From NCBI RefSeq assembly GCF_019823065.1, contig NZ_CP081966.1, positions 3,689,501-3,753,500 of the forward strand: 64,000 nt of DNA, in the 5' to 3' direction. Position 1 is the first letter of the stretch. Every line of letters begins with the position of its first letter. This DNA is from Pseudomonas mosselii (GTDB lineage: Bacteria; Pseudomonadota; Gammaproteobacteria; Pseudomonadales; Pseudomonadaceae). The notes beneath the pieces are model-generated. The model was not told the origin of the DNA, did not search any database, and saw only the letters and a program-made list of their open reading frames with translations. A program made the position numbers and the translations under genes. Shown piece after piece: positions 1 to 8,214 of the stretch.

Positions 1-109
1 CCCATTCCCTTCACTTAGACCGCATTGGCAGGCGCCAGGCCACCTTTCACGGTGGGTTTGGTCACCTTCGCCTGGCTCCTGGCCAATGCGGTTGTCGAGG
101 ATAACCAAA

Positions 110-388
110 ATGCACAATTGCACCGATACCCAGGCCGTGTGCCGGGGCTACGGCCTCAAGTTGCGCGGGTCGCCTTCTTGGAAAGGCGGCCTGGCCTATC
201 ACCCCGACCCGAAAGGCGAAGTACACTGCTGCCACTACGGCGGCTGGGTGTGCTCGCGGCGCTGTGACATCAAGGCCTGCGTCGAGCTGGAAGGAACCAT
301 GCCCGGATGTGGCGGGGTAAACAGCTTCGAGCGACTCTCCCCCTATGCCAAAGAGAGCATCAATCGCCATTGGCCGGAGGCAGCATGA
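110..388 (+). CDS. small Cys-rich prophage protein, unknown function
   Basis: Encodes 92 residues and is not recognised as a named family. The ATG at 110 is preferred over one at 86 because GAGG lies about nine bases before it. The product has several cysteines in CxxC-like surroundings (HCCHYGGWVC, RRCDIKAC), so a small metal-binding fold is possible, but this is inference. The stop overlaps the next start (ATGA at 385), which suggests translational coupling in an early prophage operon. Confidence 0.55.
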   Translation: MHNCTDTQAVCRGYGLKLRGSPSWKGGLAYHPDPKGEVHCCHYGGWVCSRRCDIKACVELEGTMPGCGGVNSFERLSPYAKESINRHWPEAA

Positions 389-642
389 GCGGCTGGATCA
401 AGTGCAGCGACAGGCTGCCCGAGCTACAGGACGACTCTGTTCTCGCTTACGCCGACGGAACCTCGCCCCACGCTGGGCGGCATGCATGGCCGAAGGGCGG
501 GATGGACATGGTTCACATCGAGGACTATTTCCGCGATGTCACCGCCGGCCTGGATGAAGCCGGCAACCAGCTCTACACGAAGATGTACTTGAGCAATGGC
601 GTCACCCACTGGCAGCCCCTCCCTTCCCCGCCCACCGAGTAA
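385..642 (+). CDS. DUF551-family prophage protein
   Basis: 85 residues. The N-terminus GWIKCSDRLPE and the later tryptophan near the end (VTHWQPLP) match the pattern of DUF551, a short family common in phages and prophages with no known activity. The start ATG overlaps the stop of the preceding gene by four bases, and a GGAGG sits just upstream. The family assignment is from memory of the motif; the function is unknown. Confidence 0.7.
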   Translation: MSGWIKCSDRLPELQDDSVLAYADGTSPHAGRHAWPKGGMDMVHIEDYFRDVTAGLDEAGNQLYTKMYLSNGVTHWQPLPSPPTE

Positions 643-662
643 CCCACCACCTGGAGGCGACC

Positions 663-908
663 ATGTCCAGGGAGCATGAGCTTTACGCGGACAGCGCCCA
701 GGCCCGCGAAATGGATCGCCGGCTCACAGGCGACTCCTCCTGGGTGGATATCGACTCAAGGCAAGCCAAAGCCAACAACCAGGTCTGGCTACAGATGATC
801 CGCGAGCAGGAGGAACACCACCGCAACCAGATGCGCAGCAAGATCGCCGCGGCGGTGGATCAGATCGGAAATCGATGGGGCTACATGGGTACCAGGAGGC
901 CGCAGTGA
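663..908 (+). CDS. hypothetical prophage protein
   Basis: 81 residues, hydrophilic and mostly helical in appearance, rich in Gln, Arg and Glu. It has no recognised domain. GGAGG (653-657) precedes the ATG at a good distance. The TGA stop overlaps a GTG start of the next ORF (GTGA), as expected in a tightly packed phage operon. Confidence 0.55.
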   Translation: MSREHELYADSAQAREMDRRLTGDSSWVDIDSRQAKANNQVWLQMIREQEEHHRNQMRSKIAAAVDQIGNRWGYMGTRRPQ

Positions 909-1135
909 ACAAGAAGACCAGGCAGGACGTTGTCGACATCATCGAGTCGCGGTTCACGCAGATCTGTGCGTCGTTCAGCGACATCTTGCGCGGCGAGCTG
1001 GAAATGGCGATCGACCTTGCCGGGCTCACTGACGCCATCGGTCTTGATCAACAGCGCAACTACAAGCAGCGCCTGAACAAAATCATTGAGCGCAACAGCC
1101 AGCAGTTGCAGGAAGCGCTCGGGAGGGTTGCATGA
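905..1135 (+). CDS. hypothetical prophage protein, GTG start
   Basis: 76 residues. The GTG at 905 overlaps the previous stop and is preceded by AGGAGG, so it is preferred to in-frame ATGs further upstream inside the neighbouring gene. The protein is acidic to neutral and helical, and no family is recognised. The stop overlaps the next start (ATGA at 1132). Confidence 0.5.
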   Translation: MNKKTRQDVVDIIESRFTQICASFSDILRGELEMAIDLAGLTDAIGLDQQRNYKQRLNKIIERNSQQLQEALGRVA

Positions 1136-1302
1136 GCACCGCACCAGTAGAGTCCCTGATCGACGAACAGCTTGAACAGATCGAGCGGAGCCTGGCGATT
1201 ATCAGCGTGGGGCTGCCGCGCGAATGGCCAGTGCAGAAACTGCGCCCTGAGATAGTAGCGGCGCTTAAGGCTGGCCAGATCGCGGTGAGGCCACAGCCAT
1301 GA
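1132..1302 (+). CDS. small hypothetical prophage protein
   Basis: 56 residues beginning MSTAPVESLIDEQLEQIE. It is supported by ATGA overlaps at both ends and by GGGAGG just upstream of the start. An acidic helical N-terminal half is followed by a short basic tail. No family is recognised. Confidence 0.45.
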   Translation: MSTAPVESLIDEQLEQIERSLAIISVGLPREWPVQKLRPEIVAALKAGQIAVRPQP

Positions 1303-1415
1303 CCTCCCACCAGCGCGCGCGCCGATTCGCCTTCTGGCGCGGCGGCCTGATCACCCTTTCGCTCTGTACCGCCTGGATGCTTGCCAGCGCCTACGCCGAC
1401 CGCATCACCTCCTGA
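1299..1415 (+). CDS. 38-residue single-pass membrane micro-protein
   Basis: The start overlaps the previous stop (ATGA at 1299). A basic N-terminus (HQRARRF) is followed by one hydrophobic stretch from about residue 13 to 31 (RGGLITLSLCTAWMLASAYA), then a short polar tail. This is compatible with a single membrane segment, or with a signal peptide with almost nothing behind it. Coupling to its neighbour is the main evidence that it is translated. Confidence 0.4.
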   Translation: MTSHQRARRFAFWRGGLITLSLCTAWMLASAYADRITS

Positions 1416-1422
1416 GGCAACC

Positions 1423-1569
1423 ATGAACACAACACCCCGCCTGGCCGCCCAGCTCGACTGGATGACGGTCGGATCGTTCTCGCCCGAGCGGTACCAGGGC
1501 GATGAGCGCAAAGAGTACGAAGACGAGGCCGCACGCATTCAGCGGCAGTGGGACAACCAACCGAACTGA
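1423..1569 (+). CDS. 48-residue hypothetical prophage protein
   Basis: A small acidic protein beginning MNTTPRLAAQLDWMTVG, with a charged C-terminal half. A GAGG lies six bases before the ATG. It sits eight bases from the previous stop and nine from the next gene, in the same transcription unit. No domain is recognised. Confidence 0.45.
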   Translation: MNTTPRLAAQLDWMTVGSFSPERYQGDERKEYEDEAARIQRQWDNQPN

Positions 1570-1578
1570 GGAACACCC

Positions 1579-2439
1579 ATGTTCAAGAAAGCCGAACGCA
1601 AGCAGGCCAAGCTACGGCTGGCACTTGCTGGGCCATCCGGGTCTGGAAAGACCATGTCAGCGCTGCTCATGGCCAAGGGCCTGGGCGGCCGGATCGCGGT
1701 GATCGACACCGAGCACGGCAGCGCGTCGCTGTATGCCGACATTGCCGACTTCGACGTGCTCGAGCTGCACGCGCCCTACTCACCCGAGCGCTACGCCGAG
1801 GCGATCACCGCCGCCGAACAGGCCGGCTACAGCGTGCTGATCATCGACAGCTACTCGCACGAGTGGACAGGCTCCGGCGGCTGCCTGGAGTCGAACGAGA
1901 AGCTTGCTCACCAGAAGTTCAAGGGCAATACCTGGGCGGCCTGGAACGAAACCACACCGCGCCATCGCAAGCTGACCGACAAGATCCTGACAAGCCCGCT
2001 GCACATCATCTGCACGATGCGGAGCAAGACCGAGACGGTCCAAGGCGAAGGCAAGAAGGTGATCAAGCTCGGCATGAAATCCGAGCAGCGGGACGGCACC
2101 GACTACGAATTCACCGTGGTGCTCGACATCACCCACGATGGACACGCCGCGATTGCCAGTAAGGACCGGACCAAGCTGTTCGACCATCCGGAAGTGATCA
2201 GCGAGGACACCGGGCACCGGTTGTTGGCCTGGCTCAACGACGGCAAGGCACAGGACGGACTGCAGGCCACGGCGCTGCAGGATGCTCTGTCGAAGATCCC
2301 GGTCACCGAGACGATGCAGGAGCTTCAAAGCGTGTACTCGGCAGCGTACCGGATCCTTGAACAGTCACCCGGCCATCTGGCGCAGCTGAATGCCGCCAAG
2401 GACCAACGCAAAGCCGAACTCGCGGAGAAAGCAGCATGA
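1579..2439 (+). CDS. phage AAA_24 / Sak4-like recombination ATPase
   Basis: 286 residues with a RecA-type P-loop. Walker A is GPSGSGKT at about residues 18-25, and a Walker B-like strand [11 protein letters not shown] lies near residues 86-96. The C-terminal 60 residues are helical. This architecture matches the phage AAA_24 / Sak4 group, small RecA-like proteins that act in single-strand annealing together with a phage SSB. The very next gene is an SSB overlapping by four bases, which supports that reading. The family is inferred from motifs and context; a general phage ATPase is the alternative. Confidence 0.72.
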   Translation: MFKKAERKQAKLRLALAGPSGSGKTMSALLMAKGLGGRIAVIDTEHGSASLYADIADFDVLELHAPYSPERYAEAITAAEQAGYSVLIIDSYSHEWTGSGGCLESNEKLAHQKFKGNTWAAWNETTPRHRKLTDKILTSPLHIICTMRSKTETVQGEGKKVIKLGMKSEQRDGTDYEFTVVLDITHDGHAAIASKDRTKLFDHPEVISEDTGHRLLAWLNDGKAQDGLQATALQDALSKIPVTETMQELQSVYSAAYRILEQSPGHLAQLNAAKDQRKAELAEKAA

Positions 2440-2960
2440 GAGGCGTCAACAAAGTCATCCTGGTCGGCACCTGCGGCCAGGACCCCGAGGTCCGCTACCT
2501 GCCCAACGGCAACGCGGTCACCAACCTGAGCCTGGCCACCAGCGAGCAGTGGACCGACAAGCAGTCGGGCCAGAAGGTCGAGAAGACCGAATGGCACCGG
2601 GTAGTGCTGTTCGGCAAGGTCGCAGAGATCGCCGGCGAGTACCTGCGTAAAGGGTCGCAGTGCTACATCGAGGGGAAGCTCAAGACCCGCGAATGGGAGA
2701 AGGACGGCGTCAAGCGGTACAGCACCGAGGTGCATGTCGACATCAACGGCACCATGCAGCTGCTGGGCGGCAGGCCAGACAGCCAGGGCGGCGGGCAGCA
2801 ACAACAGCGCCATTCACAGCAGCAACGACAACAGCCACGCCAGCAGCACAACTACAACCAGAATGACAACTACGGACAGCAGAGCCAGCAGTCCGCGCCA
2901 CCGGACAACTTCGACGACGACATCCCGTTCGCCCCGCTCCACCACCTCGCAGGTACGTAG
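2436..2960 (+). CDS. ssb: prophage single-stranded DNA-binding protein
   Basis: 174 residues. The N-terminal OB fold begins [18 protein letters not shown] and contains the typical segment [12 protein letters not shown]; a long Gln/Asn-rich linker follows. The acidic tip DDDIPF, used by SSB to recruit partners, is present but is followed by nine further residues (APLHHLAGT) instead of ending the protein. The gene overlaps the upstream ATPase by ATGA, so the two are probably produced together for prophage recombination or replication. It is distinct from the host's housekeeping ssb, which should lie elsewhere. Confidence 0.9.
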   Translation: MRGVNKVILVGTCGQDPEVRYLPNGNAVTNLSLATSEQWTDKQSGQKVEKTEWHRVVLFGKVAEIAGEYLRKGSQCYIEGKLKTREWEKDGVKRYSTEVHVDINGTMQLLGGRPDSQGGGQQQQRHSQQQRQQPRQQHNYNQNDNYGQQSQQSAPPDNFDDDIPFAPLHHLAGT

Positions 2961-2962
2961 CC

Positions 2963-3163
2963 ATGTTCCCGCGCAAACCCAAGCAGATACACCCGCTGCC
3001 CTACTACCAGGGTCGCACCGCACGAGCCGCCAATCGATGTCGCCTGGCCCAGCCCTACCCCGAAATGACGATCGAAAGCGCCTGGTGGCTTGCCGGCTGG
3101 CATGACTGCGACATGGAGCCATCCGATGAACCGAAAAAACCTGCGCTCGCTGCAGCTGCATAG
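2963..3163 (+). CDS. CrpP/Rmf-like small protein
   Basis: 66 residues. The pattern YYQGRTARAAN followed by AWWLAGWHDC resembles ribosome modulation factor (G..A...CP....WL.GW..A) and the CrpP proteins reported to affect ciprofloxacin susceptibility in Pseudomonas, which share that fold. The cysteine position differs from Rmf. It starts two bases after the SSB stop, inside the early prophage operon. A role in ribosome or nucleotide binding is plausible by family but not shown by the sequence. Confidence 0.6.
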   Translation: MFPRKPKQIHPLPYYQGRTARAANRCRLAQPYPEMTIESAWWLAGWHDCDMEPSDEPKKPALAAAA

Positions 3164-3213
3164 GCGCCGCGATCAGTTCAACTTACCGCCCAGCGGATTG
3201 AAGGAGGCGACTC

Positions 3214-3567
3214 ATGGCGATGACGCCGCAAGAGCGCGACGAGAAGCGCAAAAAGAAAGAGGCCAAGGCCGGCGTTGAGGAGCTGCGCATGAAAACCCGC
3301 GCGGGCACCCGCCAGGCCCTGGCCGAGATCATGCAATGGGCCGAGGTCGAGGAATGCGGCGAGGCCATGACCCTGCTGATTCACCGCATCCATGAATTAG
3401 GGCCTGAAGCGGCCTGCCACTTTCTCAGCGCGCCGCGCCACGAAATCGTGATCTCCAAATATGTGGAGCAGAGCCTGGAGAGGTTCCGGATCAGTTGCGA
3501 GATGCGTGAATTGAGCAAGTCGCTTGATAGCGAAGCAGCGATACGTTTCACAACGAACAGTGAGTGA
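3214..3567 (+). CDS. hypothetical prophage protein
   Basis: 117 residues with a strong ribosome site (AAGGAGG six bases before the ATG). The N-terminal 25 residues are highly charged and Lys-rich (QERDEKRKKKEAK); the rest looks helical. No family is recognised. A small nucleic-acid-binding or regulatory protein is possible. It is the last + strand gene before the antisense Abi-like gene. Confidence 0.6.
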   Translation: MAMTPQERDEKRKKKEAKAGVEELRMKTRAGTRQALAEIMQWAEVEECGEAMTLLIHRIHELGPEAACHFLSAPRHEIVISKYVEQSLERFRISCEMRELSKSLDSEAAIRFTTNSE

Positions 3568-3603
3568 GCACCTACCGCTGGTGGCGGCCGCAGATCATTT
3601 TGG

Positions 3604-4443
3604 TCACTCCTTTAACCTAGCGCCAAAATAACGTCCGATAGCTGCACATGGATAGAAGCCTAGTTTGATAAACTTCCCCGCATGATATTTCCTCAGCAAA
3701 CGGCGCCTATTCCTCATATCGAAAGCGTGGGTCATCACAATAACCATTTCGCATGGCTCCATAGCATCACTTAAAATAGCAAAATAGTAACCCTTTTTGG
3801 CTGATGGAATGCTAGACCCATCAATAAAGTCAATGACCTTCCACGCTCGAGCAATAGTTTTTATTACGGTATCAATTCTAAATTCGGGGTCGACAAACTC
3901 CTTTACCATTGGCAGAGACTGCTTAAGCGGCATAGAATCAAACTCTTCTCGCCTGGCTAACAGCCGCTGCACCATCCGCAGCCCGACTGTTAATCTCTCT
4001 TTTTTTTCCTTTGACCTCAGGTGCCGATCAGCAGCTTCCTCATAACGCCCAAGCAAAGTGTAAAACGTCGATTCAAAACGCTCTTCCCGCATCATCTCTT
4101 GCTGCTCTAGCATTATGCTTGAGGTTTTTCTCGCCTCATCTGTTTGTATTAGCGTTGTTCGCAGGAGAACAATTAGAGCTATAAAACTCAATGCAGGGTT
4201 AGTCAAGCCACCTACGAAATCTCCTACCTGCCCCAAATTCTGACTCACTTCAAAATCCGGACTAACGAAAACAAAAAACAAGTAGAGCATTGCAAGGCCA
4301 AACGCAAGAGCCCCAAGACCTATGTAAAACTGATCATATGGTCTTATCTCCGAGCCATTCGTATTACGCGATTTAAACAGATAAAGCGCTAAACCAGAGG
4401 TAAAAATCTGCAACCCCACCAACCCTATTATGAAAAACATCAT
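3604..4443 (-). CDS. putative abortive-infection protein (PutAbiC-like), prophage cargo
   Basis: 279 residues. Two N-terminal membrane segments (about 1-23 and 41-63) are followed by the signature QVGDFVGGLTNPALSFIAL (about 71-90), a third hydrophobic stretch, and a charged coiled-coil-like segment with ERFESTFYTLL. This order is that of the putative phage abortive infection (AbiC-like) family. The C-terminal half contains YYFAILSDAMEPCEM, the family's alpha-helical region. The start has AAGGAGG seven bases upstream. The gene is visibly AT-rich with rare codons and opposes every neighbouring gene, as expected for an acquired lysogenic-conversion gene. Anti-phage function is inferred from the family. 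Confidence 0.7.
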   Translation of the reverse strand: MMFFIIGLVGLQIFTSGLALYLFKSRNTNGSEIRPYDQFYIGLGALAFGLAMLYLFFVFVSPDFEVSQNLGQVGDFVGGLTNPALSFIALIVLLRTTLIQTDEARKTSSIMLEQQEMMREERFESTFYTLLGRYEEAADRHLRSKEKKERLTVGLRMVQRLLARREEFDSMPLKQSLPMVKEFVDPEFRIDTVIKTIARAWKVIDFIDGSSIPSAKKGYYFAILSDAMEPCEMVIVMTHAFDMRNRRRLLRKYHAGKFIKLGFYPCAAIGRYFGARLKE

Positions 4444-4554
4444 CCCGCCCCCTCCTTCGGCGAAAGAATCTTAAACGTTTACACCTCGTTTTCAAAACCA
4501 AATTGCCACCATGCCGCCACCAGCACGGAGGGCGGCGCATGCATGGAGAAAGCC

Positions 4555-4971
4555 ATGAGCAACTACAACTGCGACTACGTTCGCCGCACCTACAACGTGC
4601 CGGCCGAGGTCGGGCGCCGCGTGATCGCCAACGGCGAACCCGGCGTGATCATGGCCGACCGTGGCCAGTATATCGGCGTCATCCTTGACAGCGACCCGAA
4701 GAAGCGCATCCGCAACTACCACCCCACTTGGGAAATGCAGTACGGCGAGATGGCGGAGAAGCTGCCGCTCAAGCAGTGGGAAGTCCTCACCAACGGCATG
4801 TACGACTGGGACGACGTGAAGTACATGCTGGGCGATGCCCGCCATTACGTGCAACGCGTTTGGGCAGCCACCCGCAGCCAGGCCAAGTATCGGGCCTATC
4901 AGGATCTGGCAGAGTGCTTCAACGATGACGCGACCGCCATGCTGACCTTCAAGGTTCGCGCCGCCGCCTGA
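4555..4971 (+). CDS. hypothetical prophage protein
   Basis: 138 residues, starting MSNYNCDYVRRTYNVPAEVG. The ATG at 4555 has GGAGA about six bases upstream and is preferred over one at 4543. The first 60 residues look like a compact beta-rich module (RRVIANGEPGVIMADRGQYIGVILD); the rest is helical and aromatic-rich. No named family is recognised, though small phage proteins of this kind are frequent in Pseudomonas prophages. Confidence 0.6.
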   Translation: MSNYNCDYVRRTYNVPAEVGRRVIANGEPGVIMADRGQYIGVILDSDPKKRIRNYHPTWEMQYGEMAEKLPLKQWEVLTNGMYDWDDVKYMLGDARHYVQRVWAATRSQAKYRAYQDLAECFNDDATAMLTFKVRAAA

Positions 4972-5304
4972 CCCTCCGGCGCTGCCCGCCAGCTCTGGTT
5001 TACAGCCGACTATAGAGCCTTTATAGGCAGCCCATTGCGCCTGGCGGAGGCGCCAACAGGGTCCAGGCAATAGCGAGGCGGCTCACAACCAGTGACGCCT
5101 TAATCAGCACATCAAGAACAGAGTGGACTTGGTTCATTTGAGGATGCCTCCGAGGTTGCTGCTACTGGGGTATGTGACCTTTAGCTTCCCCCGGCCCCGA
5201 ATCGGTTTCCTCTTGGGTTTTTTCCAAGCGCTGCCCGCCAGCGACTTCCCCTATTCAACGATAACGCCTCCCCGGCGAGGGCGGTGCCTGCAATGGAGTG
5301 TTCC
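4972..5304 (+). other. 333-base gap before the methyltransferase genes
   Basis: No convincing gene is seen. The stretch around 5008-5024 (a CTATAGAG...TTTATAGG near-repeat) is more AT-rich and could hold a promoter for the two downstream methyltransferase genes. The short ORF reading at 5123 has no ribosome site and atypical composition. No tRNA, terminator or long repeat is visible. Confidence 0.4.
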
Positions 5305-6150
5305 ATGACCATCTCAGCGCCGGTGATCCGGTACCACGGCTCCAAGTTCCGGCTTGCGTCGTGGGTCACCCAGTATTTCCCGCGGCATACGTGCTATGTC
5401 GAGCCCTTTGGCGGCGCCGCCGGCGTTCTGATGCAGAAGCCCCGCTCCTATGCCGAGGTTTACAACGACCTGGACGGCGACATCGTGAACTTGTTCCGCG
5501 TGCTGCAGGACCCGAAAAGCCGGGTGGCGCTGTTTGAGGCGGTGGTTCTGACGCCCTATGCCAGGCAGGAGTTCGAGCGAGCCTGGGAGCCCTCCGAAGA
5601 TCCAGTTGAACGTGCACGCCGCACCATCATCAGGGCGCAGATGGGCTTCGGCTCTGCCGGTGCCACCAAAGGCATAACCGGATTCCGGATCGACACCAAG
5701 CGCGAATACGGAACCGCCCAATCACTCTGGATCGAGTATCCAGAGTCGATCGCCACGATCGGGCTGCGACTGACTGGCGTTCTCATCGAAAACCGGCCGG
5801 CGATCGAGGTCATGCAGGCGCACGATGCCAGGACAACCCTGCACTACGTAGATCCGCCGTACGTGCACGAAACCAGATACAAAAACGCACAGAGCGGCCG
5901 GTACTACCGGCACGAGATGGACGACGCCCAGCACGCCGATCTGCTCAAGTCGTTGCTCGAGCTAGAAGGAATGGTCGCCCTTTCCGGATACCCCAGCGAG
6001 CTCTATGACGACACTCTGACCAACTGGACCAGGCACACCACATCAGCCCGGATATCTGCGGGCCGAGGGACAGCCTGCCGCACCGAATGCCTCTGGCTAA
6101 ACCCTGCCTGCCAACGATCGAGCAGCCAATTCAGCCTGTTCGGCAGTTAA
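5305..6150 (+). CDS. prophage D12-class DNA adenine-N6 methyltransferase
   Basis: 281 residues. It has the order typical of Dam/D12-class enzymes: YHGSKFRLA at about 10-18, the SAM-binding FVEP-like segment YVEPFGGAAGVL at about 31-42, and the catalytic DPPY (VDPPYV) near residue 183. The ATG at 5305 follows GGAG by six bases; a GTG at 5284 lacks such a site. No endonuclease lies beside it, so it is probably an orphan methylase that protects phage DNA from host restriction or marks it. The target sequence cannot be read from the protein. Confidence 0.88.
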   Translation: MTISAPVIRYHGSKFRLASWVTQYFPRHTCYVEPFGGAAGVLMQKPRSYAEVYNDLDGDIVNLFRVLQDPKSRVALFEAVVLTPYARQEFERAWEPSEDPVERARRTIIRAQMGFGSAGATKGITGFRIDTKREYGTAQSLWIEYPESIATIGLRLTGVLIENRPAIEVMQAHDARTTLHYVDPPYVHETRYKNAQSGRYYRHEMDDAQHADLLKSLLELEGMVALSGYPSELYDDTLTNWTRHTTSARISAGRGTACRTECLWLNPACQRSSSQFSLFGS

Positions 6151-6196
6151 CCCTCCTACTTTCGAATTCTTTCCGCCATCCAGGCGAGGACCGCCC

Positions 6197-8128
6197 ATGT
6201 CTGCATTCCAGAAAAAGAACCCGCTCGACTTCAAAACCCAGTACGGCCTTGGCTTCGATCCGCAAGACGACGAGATCGTGGTCGACTTCTTCTGCGGTGG
6301 CGGCGGCGCCGGTACAGGCCTGGAGATGGGCCTGAGCCGCCCGGTGACAGTGGCCAAGAACCACAGCCCGGCGGCCATCAGCATGCACACCGCTAACCAT
6401 CCGGCGGCGCGCCACTTCACTACCGACGTCTTCGACGGTGACCCGGACGAGGAATGCCAGGGCCGCGCCGTGGGCTGGTTCCACATGAGCCCTGATTGCA
6501 CCCACCACAGCCAGGCCGCAGGTGGCCAGCCCCGCAAGCGCGAGATCCGAAACCTGTCGTGGATCGGCCTGAAGTGGGCCGGCAAGAAAAAGCCTCGGGT
6601 CATCAGCCTCGAGAACGTGAAGCAGATCCTGCAGTGGGGTCCGCTGATCTCCAAGCGCGACAAGGCCACCGGCCGGGTGATGAAGCTGGACGGCACTGTG
6701 GCCGCCGTCGGTGAGCGCGTACCGGTACAGCAGCAGTTCCTGGTGCCCGACCCGAAGCGACGCGGCATCACCTGGCGGCGCTTCGTGCAGCTGCTTGAGG
6801 GCATGGGCTACCAGGTGGAATGGCGGATCATCAAGGCCTGCGACTTCGGCGCGCCAACCAGCCGGGAACGGCTGTTCATGATCGCCCGCTGCGACGGTCA
6901 GCCGATTGTGTGGCCGGAGCCTACCCACGCCAAGAACCCAGCCAAGGGCCAGCAGAAGTGGCGCACCGCCGCCGACTGCATTGACTGGAACGTGCCGAGC
7001 AAGAGCATTTTCGGCCGCAAGAAGGACTTGGCAGCCGCCACCTTGCGCAGGGTGGCCAAAGGCATGAAGAAGTTCGTGCTGGACAACCCGCAGCCCTTCA
7101 TCGTGCCGATCGCGAACTGGTCGGGCGAACTGGCCCAGTCTGCTGACGAGCCGCTGCGCACAGTCACATCCTGGCCACGGGGTGGCTCGTTCGCCATGGC
7201 GAGCCCAGTCATGGTCGGAGCTGGCGGCCCTGTGTATGCCGGCCACCCAGTAACAGCCGATCACCCCATGGGCACCTTGATGACGCGCAGCCACCGTGCA
7301 CTGGCGTCGGCACACCTGGTCAAGTTCCGCTTCAACAGCGAGGGCGCGGCAATCACCGACCCGATGCCAACCATCACGAGTGGCGGAAACTACCAGCGTC
7401 CGGCCGGCGCCGCCCACGCCATGGGCATCTGCACTGCGTTTATCGAGCAGGCCAATGGTGGGTTCAACACCACCCCGGCCAAGGGCGCGGACGAGCCAAT
7501 GACCACGGTAACCAACACCGGCAGCCAGCAGCGCCTGGTGACGGCTCACCTGGCAACCCTGCGCAACGGCAGTACCGGGCAACAGGCCGATGATCCACTG
7601 AGCACAGTTACGGCCGGCGAGCACCACGCACTGGTGGGAGCGAACCTCCTTCACCTTCGCGGCAACTGCGATGCCCGTGCTGTCGACGAGCCGCTGCATA
7701 CCGTGAGTGCTGGCGGCACCCACCACGGCCTGGTCGAGTACAAGCTCTCGCCAGAGCATGAGGCCGGCGCCCTGCGCGTCGCTGCGTTCCTGATTAGCTA
7801 CTACGGCACGGAGAACATCAGCGGCTGCGACTCACCTGCACCCACGGTAACCACCAAGGATCGCCTGGGCCTGGTGACCGTGTACGTGAAAGGTACCCCG
7901 TACGTGATCGTCGACATCTGCCTGCGCATGCTCCAGCCGCACGAGCTCTACCGCGCCCAGGGCTTCCCCTCCAGCTACATCATCGACAAGGGCGCCGACG
8001 GTAAGCCGTTCACCAAGACCGAGCAGGTGCACATGTGCGGCAACAGCGTCAGCCCGCCACCGATGGCTGCCCTGGCCCGCGCCAATGACCCGTGGCGGGT
8101 TGGTGCAGAGAAGTCCAAAGCAGCTTGA
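6197..8128 (+). CDS. prophage C5-cytosine DNA methyltransferase with repeat-rich target domain
   Basis: 643 residues. Motif I is VVDFFCGGGGAGTGLE near residue 29; the catalytic-loop region reads MSPDCTHHS instead of the usual PPCQ; SLENVKQ is motif VI; APTSRERLF corresponds to motif VIII; MCGNSVSPP near the C-terminus is motif X. Between residues about 310 and 560 a short unit of the form DEPLxTVT recurs at least six times (DEPLRTVT, DPMPTIT, DEPMTTVT, DDPLSTVT, DEPLHTVS, SPAPTVT), probably forming the variable target region. It follows the adenine methylase by 46 bases with no restriction enzyme, consistent with phage anti-restriction. Confidence 0.88.
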   Translation: MSAFQKKNPLDFKTQYGLGFDPQDDEIVVDFFCGGGGAGTGLEMGLSRPVTVAKNHSPAAISMHTANHPAARHFTTDVFDGDPDEECQGRAVGWFHMSPDCTHHSQAAGGQPRKREIRNLSWIGLKWAGKKKPRVISLENVKQILQWGPLISKRDKATGRVMKLDGTVAAVGERVPVQQQFLVPDPKRRGITWRRFVQLLEGMGYQVEWRIIKACDFGAPTSRERLFMIARCDGQPIVWPEPTHAKNPAKGQQKWRTAADCIDWNVPSKSIFGRKKDLAAATLRRVAKGMKKFVLDNPQPFIVPIANWSGELAQSADEPLRTVTSWPRGGSFAMASPVMVGAGGPVYAGHPVTADHPMGTLMTRSHRALASAHLVKFRFNSEGAAITDPMPTITSGGNYQRPAGAAHAMGICTAFIEQANGGFNTTPAKGADEPMTTVTNTGSQQRLVTAHLATLRNGSTGQQADDPLSTVTAGEHHALVGANLLHLRGNCDARAVDEPLHTVSAGGTHHGLVEYKLSPEHEAGALRVAAFLISYYGTENISGCDSPAPTVTTKDRLGLVTVYVKGTPYVIVDICLRMLQPHELYRAQGFPSSYIIDKGADGKPFTKTEQVHMCGNSVSPPPMAALARANDPWRVGAEKSKAA

Positions 8129-8214
8129 ATCGGATGGAGCACATTTGTACTCCACCCAGCTGTAACCCCTCTCCCCTCTATTCACTGCCGCGATATGGCG
8201 GCCAAGGAATCGTC

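Noticed and set aside
3126..3278. 50-residue + ORF overlapping two prophage genes
   Set aside because: Weak ribosome site, and most of it overlaps genes with better support, so it is left out.
5123..5308. 61-residue + ORF in the gap before the methyltransferases
   Set aside because: No ribosome site and no protein-like pattern; more likely leader sequence.
6131..7759. 542-codon minus ORF opposite the cytosine methyltransferase
   Set aside because: The + strand reading has all methyltransferase motifs; the minus one has none.
6950..7860. Possible CRISPR-like spacing of repeats in the methyltransferase gene
   Set aside because: The repeats are protein-level (DEPLxTVT), irregular in spacing and not conserved at DNA level. 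No CRISPR array was seen in the window.
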